Origin: Diphasiastrum complanatum
Taxonomy: Eukaryota > Streptophyta > Lycopodiopsida > Lycopodiales > Lycopodiaceae
DNA: 64,000 nt
Assembly (NCBI GenBank): GCA_029204225.1
Contig: CM055106.1
Location: 42,984,368 to 43,048,367 of the forward strand
Direction of reading: 5' to 3'
Position 1 is the stretch's first letter, and every line of letters begins with the position of its first letter. Positions 1-11,550 of the stretch are shown here, piece by piece. The notes under the pieces are model-generated. The model saw only the letters and a program-made list of their open reading frames with translations, was not told the DNA's origin and made no database searches. Made by a program: the position numbers and the translations under genes.

Positions 1-855
1 ATGTATTGCAAGATGGTTACTATTATTGACTGAATTTGACTTTTGAACATCAAAAGAAAATTGAAGTTTACCGGTGAAGGCCCATATAACGTAAAGGAAA
101 TCCTGAACTATGGCACAGTAATTCTTGAGAACTTGGATGAAAAATGATTTGATACTCCGGTAAATGGCAACCGATTATGCAAGTTTTGGCAGCCTGCTCC
201 ACCAGATCAGCAAGTTTGATCTTAATGATTTTTTAATTTTACTTGTTTTCAATATTTTGTTTTCCATATTTAATTGTTGAGTTTTTTGGAAAAGACAGAA
301 AACATAGAAATTAAAAGTAAAACAAAAAAGAAAAATTGAGAAAAGACTAATGAGCAAAAGTCAGAAAAGTCATTAGCATGACAAAAAGGAAGGATAGTAT
401 TTTTGATGAAAAATGACTTGTAAAATCACCGTTTCAGTCAGATGTGGCCTGTACAGTATCAGAAACCTTTGTTGAGCTCTCAGACTGTACATCCACTCCA
501 GATATGTCTATATTGAGGTGGGCGAAGGTTCTTGACCAAGAAAAATCCATTTTTTGAGCTAGGCGAATGATCATCAATGTGCCATTTTGGAAACCTTCCC
601 TGAGCACCTTACCCTCATTATGAACCTTCGTTGACATGCTAGATGGTCTTAAAATATCAAAATTAGGTTGTCCATAGCCTCAGATCTTGGAAAAATGTAT
701 TTATGACAGTACTTGGGTGAAGGATCCTCCTGGGCGAAGGTTCATCCTTCGCCAACCCTGGAAAAGTTTGCCTGATAGGTTTAGATTCCCCAAAAACCTT
801 TGCCGAGATTTTTATAGCCTATTTTCACAGTACTGTACATGCTTGCAGATTTTTG
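1..855. other. Intergenic / unclassified repeat DNA
   Basis: I recognise no gene here. Short open frames lack family motifs. The words 'gcgaagg' and 'ccttcgc' recur on both strands at about 520-630 and 720-760, suggesting the edge of an unidentified repeat. The segment ends where homology to the retrotransposon LTR begins (856). Confidence 0.4.
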
Positions 856-1361
856 TCCACTCTACAGTCCACAACCACACACAAAAGGAGGGAAGAGCAA
901 GATCATAAATGCATCACTCAAGAAACAAGCATGATCAAGGAGCTCAAGGGTTGCACCAAACTCGTGAAGGCTCTTCTCATTTCAGCATGGAGTTGATACA
1001 ATTCACAAAAAGCTCCTCTTCACAAAGAGGGAGTCTCTTAAATAAGCAAGAGAGCTCCTTAGGTGGCATCATAGTGGAATTTCCACATTTCACAAATTAC
1101 AAGTGGAATAATGGGGTCTACTTGCATTTTTACATTTGCCTAGTAATACTAGTTCCTACATGGTCATTCCATCTTTCGGGATTCACCATGAGGCTTACAC
1201 AGTTCTTTCATGTGTTTCCTAGCTAGTATTTCTTGGCTCTCATACTCGGCTCTCAGTCTTCATTAGTCTCGTCTTCTCAGAGACCTCCTCGATCTAAGGT
1301 GAGAGGTGCTCTTGAGTTGCTCTGTCCGAGTATCTTGGGGATTCATCAGAATCAGCCAACA
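856..1361 (-). repeat. Copy A 3' LTR (truncated)
   Basis: It is nearly identical to 7134..7693. The inner edge reads TGTTGGCTGATTC on the minus strand and is preceded by a purine tract. Relative to the 5' LTR it lacks about 50 bp (the stretch at roughly 7388-7440), and it stops at 856 where homology ends abruptly. Confidence 0.85.
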
Positions 1362-1889
1362 TCATCTCACCCCTAATGTGTTGCAGGACCCACTGCAACT
1401 CACATTGGACGATGTCGCTCCGCTTTTGCATTGGCATCTTCGAATGGTACTTGGAAAAGCGTAGATCTTCATTCGCTTACATAAAACCAAGTGCTTATTG
1501 TCATCGGTCTGTAGCACAAAAACTGTTTTTTTTTTTAAATGTCTTATTGCTGCAATTGGTTGACATTCTCAAAAATGGAGAGCTCTTAGCAGCTTCACAA
1601 CTTGCATGCTTGAGTGCTTTCCATGCGTCTCCTTGTTTTGTCACTTGTATCTGCCATTAACGGTTTCATCTTTGGTTTCTTGGCAGATACTAACTTATAG
1701 GAGGTATGTATCCTCCATTCGCTTCTGGGTGTCTCCGTGGTTCCCTCAGTTGAAGTTCCAGTCTCAAGGAGAACCTTTGATCTTCAAGTTGCACAAACTT
1801 TGGTTATCAATCTCAAGGGGATCTAAAATTGGTGGTAGGAATAGATTTGGATGGACGATTTGATAACGGTAAGGAAACATGATGGAGGC

Positions 1890-2870
1890 TTGTTGACAGG
1901 ATGAAGGAAGTGATAGTTCTACAGTTGCAGCCTTGAACCCTTCCAATGTTGAGCTTTAACCACTACTTGATGGGTGAAGAGCTCACTTTATTTGCAAGTT
2001 CATAGTTGTCTTCATCTTTCTTTTTCTTTTATGCAGCTCTTTCTTTTGATCTGTTACTTTTGGATCTCTTTGGCTTCGTAGGAGGGGATTCAACTATCAT
2101 TGCTCTGGAGAGTTTCTTTTGATCAAGGTTGATCTGACTTATCTGTTGCTTAAGTTTTGTCCTTTCCTCTTCAGCTTCTTGGATCTTTCTCTTTATTTGT
2201 TCTGGCTGCTTCGCTTGCTTCTTAGATCTTCGTTTGACTGATCATCCATTGTAGGTGGCAGTTGGTCTCCACAAGACACTTGCAATGATCTATCAACTAA
2301 TTTCTCAGAAGAACAGTAAACTGATGATAAACAAATAGATGAAAGGGAGGGTGGTGGTGACAACGGTAGATGGTGTGGACGATAGACATGAGAATAGGCG
2401 CAGAAGTATGGCAAAGGCTTGGTTGAAGGAGACTGATTTTCCAATGCTTGTGTTTTCCTTTCTGAAGGACCTTCATCGTGACTAGGGTACTTCTTCTGAT
2501 CAAGTCGCTTTGGATTGCCCATCTGTCTTCTCAGCCTTGTAATTGTCGACTTTGGGTTTGTGACCTTGGCTGTCGATCTTGCTGGTGTTGTTGCTGGTAG
2601 CGTAACTACTCCAGTGGATCCCAAGCAGATCCAGTCTCCCCACTCCCCCCCCCCCCCAAAAAAAAAAAATCTGTTGGTGGGGACGTTGTTGCTGGTAACT
2701 GTTATGTTCAGGGTTGGATCGGCGTGTGGAACACGTAGTTGAAAACATGTTGAACATGTGACTGGTTGTTTCGATCTTGCTGTAGTTGACTCGAAGATTA
2801 ATATGGCAATGAGATGCAGGAATCAATTCTGACTGTACATGGATTTATGATATTTTTCAAAAAATTCTAA
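1890..2870 (-). pseudogene. Extra reading frame of the gag-only element: Q/H-rich, S/T-rich and lysine-rich coiled-coil protein (broken)
   Basis: The minus strand carries overlapping frames at 2500..2826 (H/Q-rich, with a GGGG tract generated by a C/A homopolymer at about 2646-2669) and 2193..2624 (S/T/P-rich). The part toward 1950 corresponds to a charged coiled coil that is clearer in copy B (about 13880-14056 on the plus strand, K/E/Q heptads). The frame is broken by homopolymer slippage and stops. I do not recognise the protein family. It lies downstream of gag, where pol would sit in an autonomous element. The same block is inverted in copy B. It could be an element-specific protein or a captured host segment; the sequence alone cannot decide. 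Confidence 0.45.
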
Positions 2871-3609
2871 ACTGCTGTACAAGGGAATCAGAAGATGGAT
2901 AGATGAATGAAAACGTGTGCAGGAGATGCTCTACAAAAGACTCTCGTGCAGTAGCTATTCCTCATGCAAAAATCAATCACACAAAATAGGTGAAGAGAAA
3001 CAAGAAAATAAACAAACATTACAGAGAGTGAGAACTGTATAGCACTTGTCGAACAAAATTTGTATTCATCGACATTGATAATTCACCTTGACACTTGCAA
3101 GTTTGCATTGGTTGTAGAGTAATGAGACTTACTCTGATATGCCCTTGTCAAAACAAGGCAGGGTTGGTGACACTAAATCTATCATCATGGATAACAGATG
3201 TTGTAAGATATAGCGTGAGATGTAGGTATTATTGAGGTACTATGTCCTGAGGACCTCTGTGAACAAGAAATTCAGAACCGAATCTCTAATAGGATTTCTG
3301 AATTCTAGATATTATGTATTGGCACATTGGAAATCTTATCAGCATGTGGAAAGACAAATAGATTTGAGTTTGTAGAAAGGGAGAAAACTGTCAATTCTCT
3401 GTGAAGGTTGCTCTTGGTTGGACATTGTAGCATATGACGGAATATCGGTTTCACTTTCTTTCGACAAGGACTCATTTCAGATTATCTTTTTGCATTATGG
3501 AGCTGGTGTATTGGATGGTGATGTAGAAGTTTACAAGAAACTTCTCGATTGAGCAGCAGGTTTAACTGTTGGTTGCTATGGTGCTCGGGTTGTTGTCATG
3601 AAGAACCTA

Positions 3610-4824
3610 TTATGATTCATAACTGACGTGACGGGCAGGTAGGATCTTAGTTGGTTGCTTTGGACAGTCTTTGAAATTGTGGTTTCGGATACAATCGGGA
3701 CACTCAGCATGGTACTGGGTCTTAACTAGACAATCAACCATGAAGTGGCCAGTTTCACCACAGATGAAACATCTGGTGTGCAGTGGTCCTTGTATAACTG
3801 CATAGCCATCTTGTATGGCTAGTGGGTCTGGACTTTCTGATGGATAGTCAAGATAAGGCAAGGCATTTCCAAATTGGGATGGGTGTTCTTCATATTGTTG
3901 AACTGTATGTTCTTGGATAGGTCAATATGAAGGACAAGCATCAACAGGATGCATAGCCCGGCAGTGTGGGCACCATATTGTTTTTCGTCTATAAGGTACC
4001 TGTGCAGGGTTTGACTGACCAGGCATACTGCTTTGGATAGACTTCAGAGTAGCTTGAAACTCATTGGTGAGTTTCTCCATCTGTAGTTGATGTTGCTTAT
4101 TAAGCAACTCCAACTGGGATTTTCAAAGCTAATCTCAGGTGTCCTTGATCGGCTTTGACTCATGGACAAGAGCACGTGGTGCTCGCCTTTCCCTGGATTC
4201 GTCAACATCTGATTCTTCGTCTTCTTCCTTGATGGCATCAGACATAGCTAACTTTAGGCTCGTATATTTATCATTGGATACAAGCTCGCGTCTAATCCAT
4301 CTTGGAAGGCCGACTAAGAACCAGATGATGAGCATCTGTTCAGAGGGCTGTTCTTGTACTTGACTTTTGAGACGTTTGAAATGCTCGATATAGTCTCGTA
4401 TGCGTTCGTCTTTTGTCATCTTGATATTACTCAATTTGACAAAAGGGCTCTCTACCAAGCGAAAGGGCTTAAAACGCTTGATAAAGGACTCTTTCAAAAT
4501 TGACCAGTCTGTCTTTTCATCACGATCAAGGTTGAAAAACCAATCACGTGCCTTAGAGATCATGGTCATCAAAAACAATTGGACCATAGCATCGAGGGAT
4601 GTTTCGCCATATACATCACATGCATTCTCAAATATTTGCAAAAATCTTTGAGGGTCCGAACTACCGTCAAACTTTGGTAGATCTAGCTTGGGTGTACATC
4701 TTTCAAGATGAGCTCCGTGGGTAGGCAAAAATTCCATAAGTATTGGTTCTGACCTAGGAGTGGACAACGCCATAAAAACGGGGTCGTGCGCATGAAGACT
4801 CGGCTCTATCAGGTTCTTGTCCAT
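3610..4824 (-). pseudogene. gag of copy A: gypsy-type capsid region plus CCHC zinc knuckle (nonsense-mutated)
   Basis: One minus-strand frame runs from ATG at 4824 to TAA at 3610..3612. The N-terminal ~230 residues match the retrotransposon gag (capsid) family: a 'FDGSSDPQRFL' start, a 'KARDWFFNL' block, then 'RDYIEHFKRL' and 'LVGLPRWIRREL'. A Gln/Lys-rich stretch follows, then a C..C..H..C block (WCPHCRAMHPVDAC) and a canonical nucleocapsid knuckle CFICGETGHFMVDC. In-frame stops lie at 4135..4137, 4129..4131, 4123..4125 and 3922..3924. In copy B these four codons read CGA, CAG, TGG and CGA, so every stop is a C-to-T or G-to-A change. Gag would package element RNA; no protease or RT frame follows. 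Confidence 0.85.
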
Positions 4825-5883
4825 TGAACGGGTTTGTGGATGGCTCTTGGAGTTCGATTCTCATTCAGTAGAACCTATGACGTCTGATTTGTTCAGTTTC
4901 AGGGGACCTGATCTCGTATGGATAATCGTTTGGGACTTCAGGATTGTTTTGTTGGTCCATTGGGTACTGTGAGTTTTCTATTGTTGTTTGGATTTTCTGA
5001 GTTTTTTGTGTTTTTGTAAAAAAAAAAATTTGCGGTCCCTACGATTTACGGTTACGGGGGTGCAGGTGATTGCGGTTGTGGCGGTCTGTTTCGAGCAGGG
5101 ACGGCCGAGTGTAGTCCGGTTGAGATTGCACTGAGGCCTTTGAGCAGGGTGCTCCTGTTGAGATTGCACTGAGGCCTCCGGTTGAGATCTGACACAATGG
5201 AAGGAGTGTGAAGGTCTGGCGGAGAGGAAGAGAGATATGTTTGTAGTTGGTTGTGATGGGATGGTACGTGGTTGCGATGCTGTGGGGGTGCGTAGTGTCG
5301 AGTGTATGCGGGTGATGCTGAGGTGATCGTTGCAGGTCGAAGTTGGTGGATTGCGATCTAATGCGATGTGGTGCTGTTATGATGGAAGGCGGACGCAATC
5401 GGGTGTGGTTGCGATGGATTGCGGTCTACGACTTTTGATGGAAGTGTGCACAACGGTGTAACGGGGTATTTCGTGAGGCGAGTGCTTGCGGTGTTATGCG
5501 AATGTGTGCGGTGTTGGCGGTGTTTATAGTGGGCGAATGCAATGCGGCTTGTTGTGATGAAGGTGGCCTAGGGTAGCCGTAGGGCGAATGAGGGCGGCCT
5601 ATATACGGTTGTGACAGGCGATGGTGGTTGTGTGGGGTGGAAACGGGTGGGGGTGGAGTTCGGGTATTGCGGTGAGGGTGTCCAATGGCAGTCATAGGGT
5701 CGTTTGATTTCGGTCTGATGCGGCTGTGATGGGCAAAGGCAGGTGTGTGGAGTGTGTGATGGAATGGGGATGAAGTGTAATGTCGTAATGTGGAATTTGA
5801 TTTGTGATGGTAGCGAGTATTGTGATGGAACGCGACAGTGGTTATGTGATATGTTCGTGGCTGTTCAGATCAGAGAGAATCTC
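4825..5883 (-). other. Copy A leader, GT-rich part
   Basis: This is the untranslated leader between primer site and gag. On the plus strand it is strongly G/T-rich with recurring 'ttgcggt' and 'gtgatgg' words, and it holds about three stray units of the 'cggttgagatt' minisatellite at 5116..5193. The open frames here are compositional and I do not call a gene. Confidence 0.5.
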
Positions 5884-6260
5884 TTCGGCTGAGATTGAAG
5901 CGTGAGCTCCGGCTGAGGTTTGAGCTGGAGCTCCGGTTGAGATGTTAGCGAGAGCTCCGGTTGAGATTTGAGCTTGGGCTCCGGTTGAGAATTGAGCTGG
6001 ATGCTCCGGTTGAGATCTGAAGTGGTGCTTCGGTTGAGATCTGAAGCGGTGTTTCGGTTGAGATCTGAGCTGGATGCTCCGGTTGAGATCTGAAGCAGTG
6101 CATCGGTTGAGATCTGAAGAGAGCTCCGGTTGAGATTTTAGCGTTGGGCTTCGGTTGAGATCTGATGAGGCCCTCCGGTTGAGATTTCAAGAGGTGCACC
6201 GGTTGAGATGGGAGCTGTGCTCCGGTTGAGATTCGAAGCTTGGGCTCCGGTTGAGATTTC
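5884..6260 (-). repeat. Leader minisatellite of copy A (core cggttgagat)
   Basis: About 16 imperfect units of roughly 20-30 bp share the plus-strand core 'cggttgagat' with variable spacers such as 'gagctc' and 'ctgaag'. It sits between the primer site and gag. The same minisatellite with diverged units occurs at the equivalent place in copy B (15831..16110), so it is part of the element and not a host satellite. Confidence 0.85.
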
Positions 6261-6500
6261 AGTGTGCGGAACGGGAGGAGCATGAGCTTGAATAGAATCG
6301 AATCCAGGTCTGTGAGTGTGTTTGTTGACAAGTGATTGGTGAGGCTAACAGCTCGTGGATTTAGGAATGATGTAGCCAACGATGTGGCTCTGGTTAGTGT
6401 GTAGAAACTTAGATTTGTTTAAAAAATTGGAATGTTGTTGCAGGGATCTGAGCGTGGACAAGGTTGCGGGTTTCTGATGTAAAAGGTGTTGGAGTTCAAT

Positions 6501-6514
6501 GGGCAACGGTGTCA
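6501..6514 (-). promoter_or_regulatory. Primer binding site of copy A (Asp-tRNA-like)
   Basis: The minus strand reads TGACACCGTTGCCC two bases inside the 5' LTR (spacer TT). It resembles TGGCGCCGTTGCC, the Asp-tRNA 3'-end complement used by many plant gypsy elements. Copy B has TGGCACCAGTTGCC at the same place. Confidence 0.7.
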
Positions 6515-6516
6515 AA

Positions 6517-7693
6517 TGTTGACAAATCCCCTGCTCCAGAGGACCTATTGTTTTATCGTTTCTCTGGTTCTTTCTTGCCACTTCTTCAGAAACGTTTCTG
6601 CCTGTTACCAGGCCTAAAGGCATTCATTAGATGTCTTCTTGATTTAACAATGCCAACCCAGGCAGAAGGGACAGAGTGTCGTTGTAGTATGTTTCTTTGT
6701 CCTGCCTGTCAGAGGACAACTCAGGGACGTCACTCTTGAACGCACTTACATTCTACATAGAGATGCAAGCCAAGAACGCTCATTCACATATCAGCATGCA
6801 AACCAATGAACGTTCTACAGATTCGACAGCTACCTACTCTTAAAACGAACTGAAACAGAGCCTACAATACATTAACACTAAGCTACACTTGCATAAATTG
6901 ACAAAACAAGAAACAAGAAACTAATCTACAGCATGTTAGAAGTCCAAGAATCAAGAAACCAACCAGTCTATTGATTCTTGGACATCCCAAGAACATCAAG
7001 AACTGGATTGTACAGAGATATGCAAGAATTACACCACAGATCCAGCCTATTTAGTTTACCTGAATGTTGGTTCCTACATTAATTCACAAGAAAGCAAGGA
7101 AGCTAATCCACTCTACAAAAACAGCGAATCTAATCCACTCTACAGTCCACAACCACACACAAAAGGAGGGAAGGGCAAGATCATAAATGCATCACTCAAG
7201 AAACAAGCATGATCAAGGAGCTCAAGGGTTGCACCAAACTCGTGAAGGCTCTTCTCATTTCAGCATGGAGTTGATACAATTCACAAAAAGCTCCTCTTCA
7301 CAAAGAGGGAGTCTCTTAAATAAGCAAGAGAGCTCCTTAGGTGGCATCATAGTGAAATTTCCACATTTCACAAATTACAAGTAGAATAATGCTCTCCATT
7401 AGAAGTCACCATCAAAAGGTGGCTCACTGTACTTTCTTTAAGAGGGGTCTACTTGCACTTATTACATTTGCCTAGAAATACTAGTTCCTACATGGTCATT
7501 TCATCTTTCGGGATTCACCATGAGGCTTACACAATTCTTTCATGTTTTTCCTAGTTAGTATTTCTCGGCTCTCATACTCGGCTCTCAATCTTCATTAGTC
7601 TCGTCTTCTCAGAGACCTCCTCGGTCTAAGGTGAGAGGTGCTCTTGAGTTGCTCTGTCCGAGTATCTTGGGGATTCATCAGAATCAGCCAACA
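6517..7693 (-). repeat. Copy A 5' LTR
   Basis: This LTR is about 1177 bp and begins TGTTGGC on the minus strand (7693) and ends ...CA against the primer site (6517). The 7134..7693 part matches the 3' LTR. The rest has no partner in copy A because the 3' LTR is truncated, and it is much diverged from the corresponding region of copy B. Confidence 0.8.
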
Positions 7694-8157
7694 ACTACAG
7701 AGAAAAAAAATCCAAATATCTTCTAACCATAAACGGGAAACAATATACTAAACCAAGGTTTAAAATTTTTGACAACCGTGCACCAAGAAATCAAAATTTC
7801 TATAGCTGAACCAACTTTAAAGTTACAAATTGTCAAAACCTTATAGTCCTTTGGTAGACCGACATGTAATAAGCATCAATACAAACAGTCATGCAATTAC
7901 TCAAATTGCTAACCTTACATCAATTTAACTTTATCAGCAAAAAAGAAAATTTATGCCAAAATAAAAAAAGAAACATAAACCTCACAAAGGCCCCCAAAAG
8001 TTCCTAAACCCTAGGTTTACCCCAAAGGGAGGAAGCACATCACAACAGCATCTGTTGTTTCAAGATGGCTTCCACATCGTGAGAGAGAAAGAGATTTAGA
8101 GTAAACAGAAACATGGTGGCTACTGCTACAGCTCTTCTATCTTGCTCATCCTCACAA
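7694..8157. other. AT-rich spacer
   Basis: No gene is seen. The segment lies between the outer edge of copy A and the decayed coding region that follows. Confidence 0.4.
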
Positions 8158-9963
8158 CTATCCATAGCTAGAGACAGGCTTCAACAACTTTTCTATTTCA
8201 CGAGCAGCTAGCGCTGATTTCTGGTCATTGCAAGGTGGAAACAACATGGAATACAGCCATGTACTTCCGATCTGATCCAAACGAGCCACAGTGAGCAGTC
8301 TAGTGAGATAGCAAAATTTCCTTGAAGGTTCTGAATTTAGAGCCTTGTTTATTACCGATGAAAGCTTTTCAGTTATTCTCAAGGCTGCTTGGAATAAACA
8401 AAGAAGAATGCGGACTGTTTTCTATGACAGCTTGCGGTGCAAGTGCAGAACTTTGATTAGCATTCCCAATCTCACTACTTATTTTTAGAATTTCTACATT
8501 CTCTGGACTATGGTTTTGCATGTTTCTCTTTCTTGTTGAGTGGAGAATAGTGCCTTCCATGGCTGTCCACTTTGTTGGGTGTCTTAATGTTTTTTCTTTG
8601 CTATTGGCTATCTTTTGAAATGGCTAAAGGCACATAATCTGCTCTAGCATCTGCTTCTGAAGTATCACGACCTAAACACCCTGTAATTTATTTGTTAGGA
8701 TCGGAATTTTGGAAAATCAGAGGGTCGAGCTCCCCCTTCAAGATTGTTTCTAAAGACGGAATCGGCTTTCATTCTTTCTTCAGAAGCAAGGAATGGTTGA
8801 CATATTACTGACGTTGTCTCATGTTCAGGATAGGTCGTAAGAGTTTGAAATAGTGTTGTCATTGTCTTATATGTGGGTTAGGCAAGAGAATTACCCCTTG
8901 TACCTGATCGTTAGACTGAGCAGAGATAAATGTGGTAATCTAATTTTCAACATCGCTTGCCTGACTGGATCTCCGAAATGAAACCTGGTTCACATCATTT
9001 TCTCGTATGCTGACATAACTAGTAGCAGCGCGCTCTTCTTCCATAACTTGTTGAGCATATTGCAGTTCACAGGTATGCTTGGACAGGAGCGTAAAATTCT
9101 ATTCCATGATGGCTAGATTTGTTTGGGGAGAGTTCGTGGTGTCTTGAGCCATTTCCGATACCTTTACATGTCGTATCAGTGCCGTTCGAGACTTTTTGGA
9201 CATAGACAATGTGAAAGAAAAAATTGTATCACCCTCTGAAATCTGGTTTGCTTCCTGAGGGCGCATGTCTGTGAGAATTCTTTCATGGAAAGAAGCATGC
9301 AAATGTGATTGGCCTTCTCAACCCTTTGTGTGGGTATGCTAACCTAGTCTACATTGTCACAATAAAGTGGTAGAATGGCTGTTGAATCTGCAACCTTAAC
9401 AAAAGGGACTTGATGTCTTGTTGTTTCGTTACAAGGAGGGGTCTCCTTCTCTGTGGCTGGAGTTTTTTCCCCCAAATATCTTGAATTTATATTGAGGATG
9501 CTTATATTTGTTAGCTTCTTCATACCAAGATCAACTGAAAGAGAGATCGAGATCTCAAGTACTTGTAGATAATGAGAATATTCATAGTTATCAATCAAGG
9601 AAACTTCGATAGTGTCTCTTTCTTTATCCCCTTGTTCTGAAGAAAAATCCCTCTCAGCATTTGCAGTACTTGTTGAGCTCTTAGAGCTATGGGAAGAATC
9701 AGACCTGGAATAGTGATAGAGGCCAAGCCCCCTTAGTTGAAGCGTAGAAGGGCTTTTCGATTCAAAAGTAAAAGACCATTGCTAGGAATAGATCGTCAAT
9801 AGTCTTTGATAAAGCTATGCATATGAGAAATGGGAGGGGAGCAGTCTTCTTTGGAGGAATTCTCTAACCAACTAGTACTACAAGATCTACCAAGAACAGG
9901 GAGGCCGAAGCCGAAGCCGAAGGAAAATTTAATCAAAGAAAGGGAAGGCTTGCGGACATCCAT
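8158..9963 (-). pseudogene. Decayed coding region of unknown function, possibly a host gene fragment
   Basis: Several minus-strand blocks look like protein-coding sequence although no single frame is open. From upstream to downstream they are: a block from ATG 9963 to 9796 with GFGFGLPVLG and SCSTSWLEN; a long block at about 9780-9350 rich in Ser and charged residues; a block at about 9302-8900 with one TAG in a coil-like stretch (CELQYAQQVMEEERAA); and 8382..8158 with LTRLLTVARLDQIGSTWLY and LAAREIEKLLK. The blocks are separated by frame changes that could be introns or decay. I do not recognise the family. The LTR of element C begins 20 bp upstream of ATG 9963. This could be a captured gene fragment or a host pseudogene. 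Confidence 0.4.
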
Positions 9964-9983
9964 GGTTTGTTGCAAGTATTCCT

Positions 9984-10721
9984 TGTACATAAATAAAAAT
10001 AGCCAAAAGTAAAAAATAAGTTGCGAGGACCGTGGCATCCTGTGTGCGTAAGCCCATAGCCCAATGAGCACTTGTAAAATAATGTATTTTAAAGAAACTA
10101 GACTTTGGGCCATGTAATTAAAATAATGTTAAAAGGGCCCAAAGTTTAAGTTAACTAAGTCTTGTTAAGTAGTCAAAGTCGAAATGGTGTTAGGTGGGAT
10201 GTGCTTCTTTGTGCACCATAGATTAAAATGTGTTTCTTTTGAAGTATTAGGATTTCAATCCTACCTTCTTGAAGTAGTCAATAGAAACCATGGGGCAAGG
10301 GCCTCCCCAAAGATAAGAAGGCATCTCTTGTAACCCATTTCACATGCTAATAGAGAGGAGTAGACTCTACCATTTTGAGTGCTTAAAGCATTCTCATGTG
10401 TTAATGTTTTCATGCTATTGCTTTTTGTTTATGTTATCTAATTATTTTCCATTTTGCATTGTTCTTGGTTTATGTTTTCAATGGCTTTTGCAATAGTATG
10501 TGGTGTTGAGCACATGGGCCAATCTCTCTCTTATTTCTCTTCTCTCCCTCTCTCACATTTGGATTGTATGGTTAATGATAGTTTGTGGTAGAGTTAGAGT
10601 GGGTTAGTGTTAGGTTGTGTTAGAAAGCAACTAAGCAAGCAACTAATCATAGTTAGAAGTCCTATCGTTGTGGTCTAAACTTTTTTGACAGGCGGAGGGC
10701 TGTTTGCCACCTATTTCTACA
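9984..10721 (+). repeat. Element C 5' LTR
   Basis: This is an LTR-like segment starting TGTACATAAATAAAAATAG and ending ...CTACA, followed after 8 bp by a primer site. Its first ~545 bp recur in the same orientation at 20139..20682. The right edge is inferred from the primer site. Confidence 0.65.
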
Positions 10722-10729
10722 CCCTATAG

Positions 10730-10748
10730 TGGTGCCGTTGTCGGGGAT
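10730..10748 (+). promoter_or_regulatory. Element C primer binding site (Asp-tRNA type)
   Basis: The sequence tggtgccgttgtcggggat differs by two C-to-T changes from the Asp-tRNA complement used by plant Tat/Athila-type gypsy elements. It fixes the orientation of element C as plus. Confidence 0.75.
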
Positions 10749-11550
10749 AGGCCATTACTAACTAGCTTAGTTGTCATTTTAGTTGTTTTTGTCTATTTTA
10801 GTGAGTTTTAGGTGGTTTTGGGATAGTATAGACTTGTTTTTGCTTGTTTTGGTGTGATTGATCTGTTGGAAGCTAGCAGAGGAGGTGTTTGGAGTTAGTG
10901 AAAATCGGGCTTAACACATCGTCATACCCATCAAAAACCTCAAAAAATTACAAATCTGCAATTTTGGAGAAAATGGAGCCAAAAAACATGGGATTTTTAT
11001 TGTCCCATATCTATTGGATAAGAGCCCTCGCATGATTGGCAGCAGCCTGAGGACACTGTCCCAACCCGACATAGAAGCCTGCGAGAGTTACTTTCCAACA
11101 GATTTCAAAAAATAGTGAAAGCATCATAAAAATTCAAAAAACCCTTGTAAAATCAATTTCTTTTTTCAAAACTGCTCAATAACTTTTGCCAGATCTCTTG
11201 TAGCTAGATCTCACTAAGACAAGCTCATAGACAATTCTACGAGAGTTAGTTCACAGTTTCAGACCCTCTACGAGAGTTCCCAAGTCCTAGAAGAGCCAAA
11301 TTGAAGCCAGAACCCTCACAAACATCATTTTTGCAGTTTTTTGTTGCAACTAACTCTCGTCGGATCTCCTGTAGCTAAATCTCACTGAGATAAGCTCACG
11401 GACGAGTCTATGAGAGTTCATCTTGTTCCAGTAAGTTGTAAGAAGGTCTTAAATGCCAAAAAAAAGAGGAAAACAATCAGAAAAAAAATACCCTTGCACA
11501 AGTAATCCTTGTGAAGAATTTCAGATCATTTAAGATCCAATTCCATCACC
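10749..11550 (+). other. Element C internal 5' part
   Basis: No open frame is found. It contains an imperfect duplication with period near 170 bp: 'cagatctcttgtagctagat' at about 11190 and a related 'ggatctcctgtagctaaatc' at about 11360. This part is interrupted by copy B at 11551. Confidence 0.45.

Larger units (their letters stand above)
856..7693 (-). mobile_element. Gag-only (non-autonomous) gypsy-type LTR retrotransposon, copy A
   Basis: The element reads on the minus strand. Its 5' LTR is 6517..7693 and its 3' LTR survives as 856..1361. Inside are, in order: a primer site resembling Asp-tRNA, a leader with a minisatellite, a gypsy-type gag gene with a zinc knuckle, a Q-rich/coiled-coil reading frame, and a purine-rich tract (minus strand, about 1362-1375) against the 3' LTR. 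I see no protease, reverse transcriptase, RNase H or integrase, so it fits the TR-GAG/LARD class, which relies on enzymes of an autonomous partner. The 3' LTR is truncated, so no target duplication can be checked. Copy B at 11551..16980 and a fragment at 29414..29735 belong to the same family. Confidence 0.8.

Noticed and set aside
5039-5695. Long minus-strand frames rich in His/Thr/Pro/Arg in the copy A leader
   Set aside because: They come from the G/T-biased leader and have no counterpart in copy B, so I treat them as non-coding.
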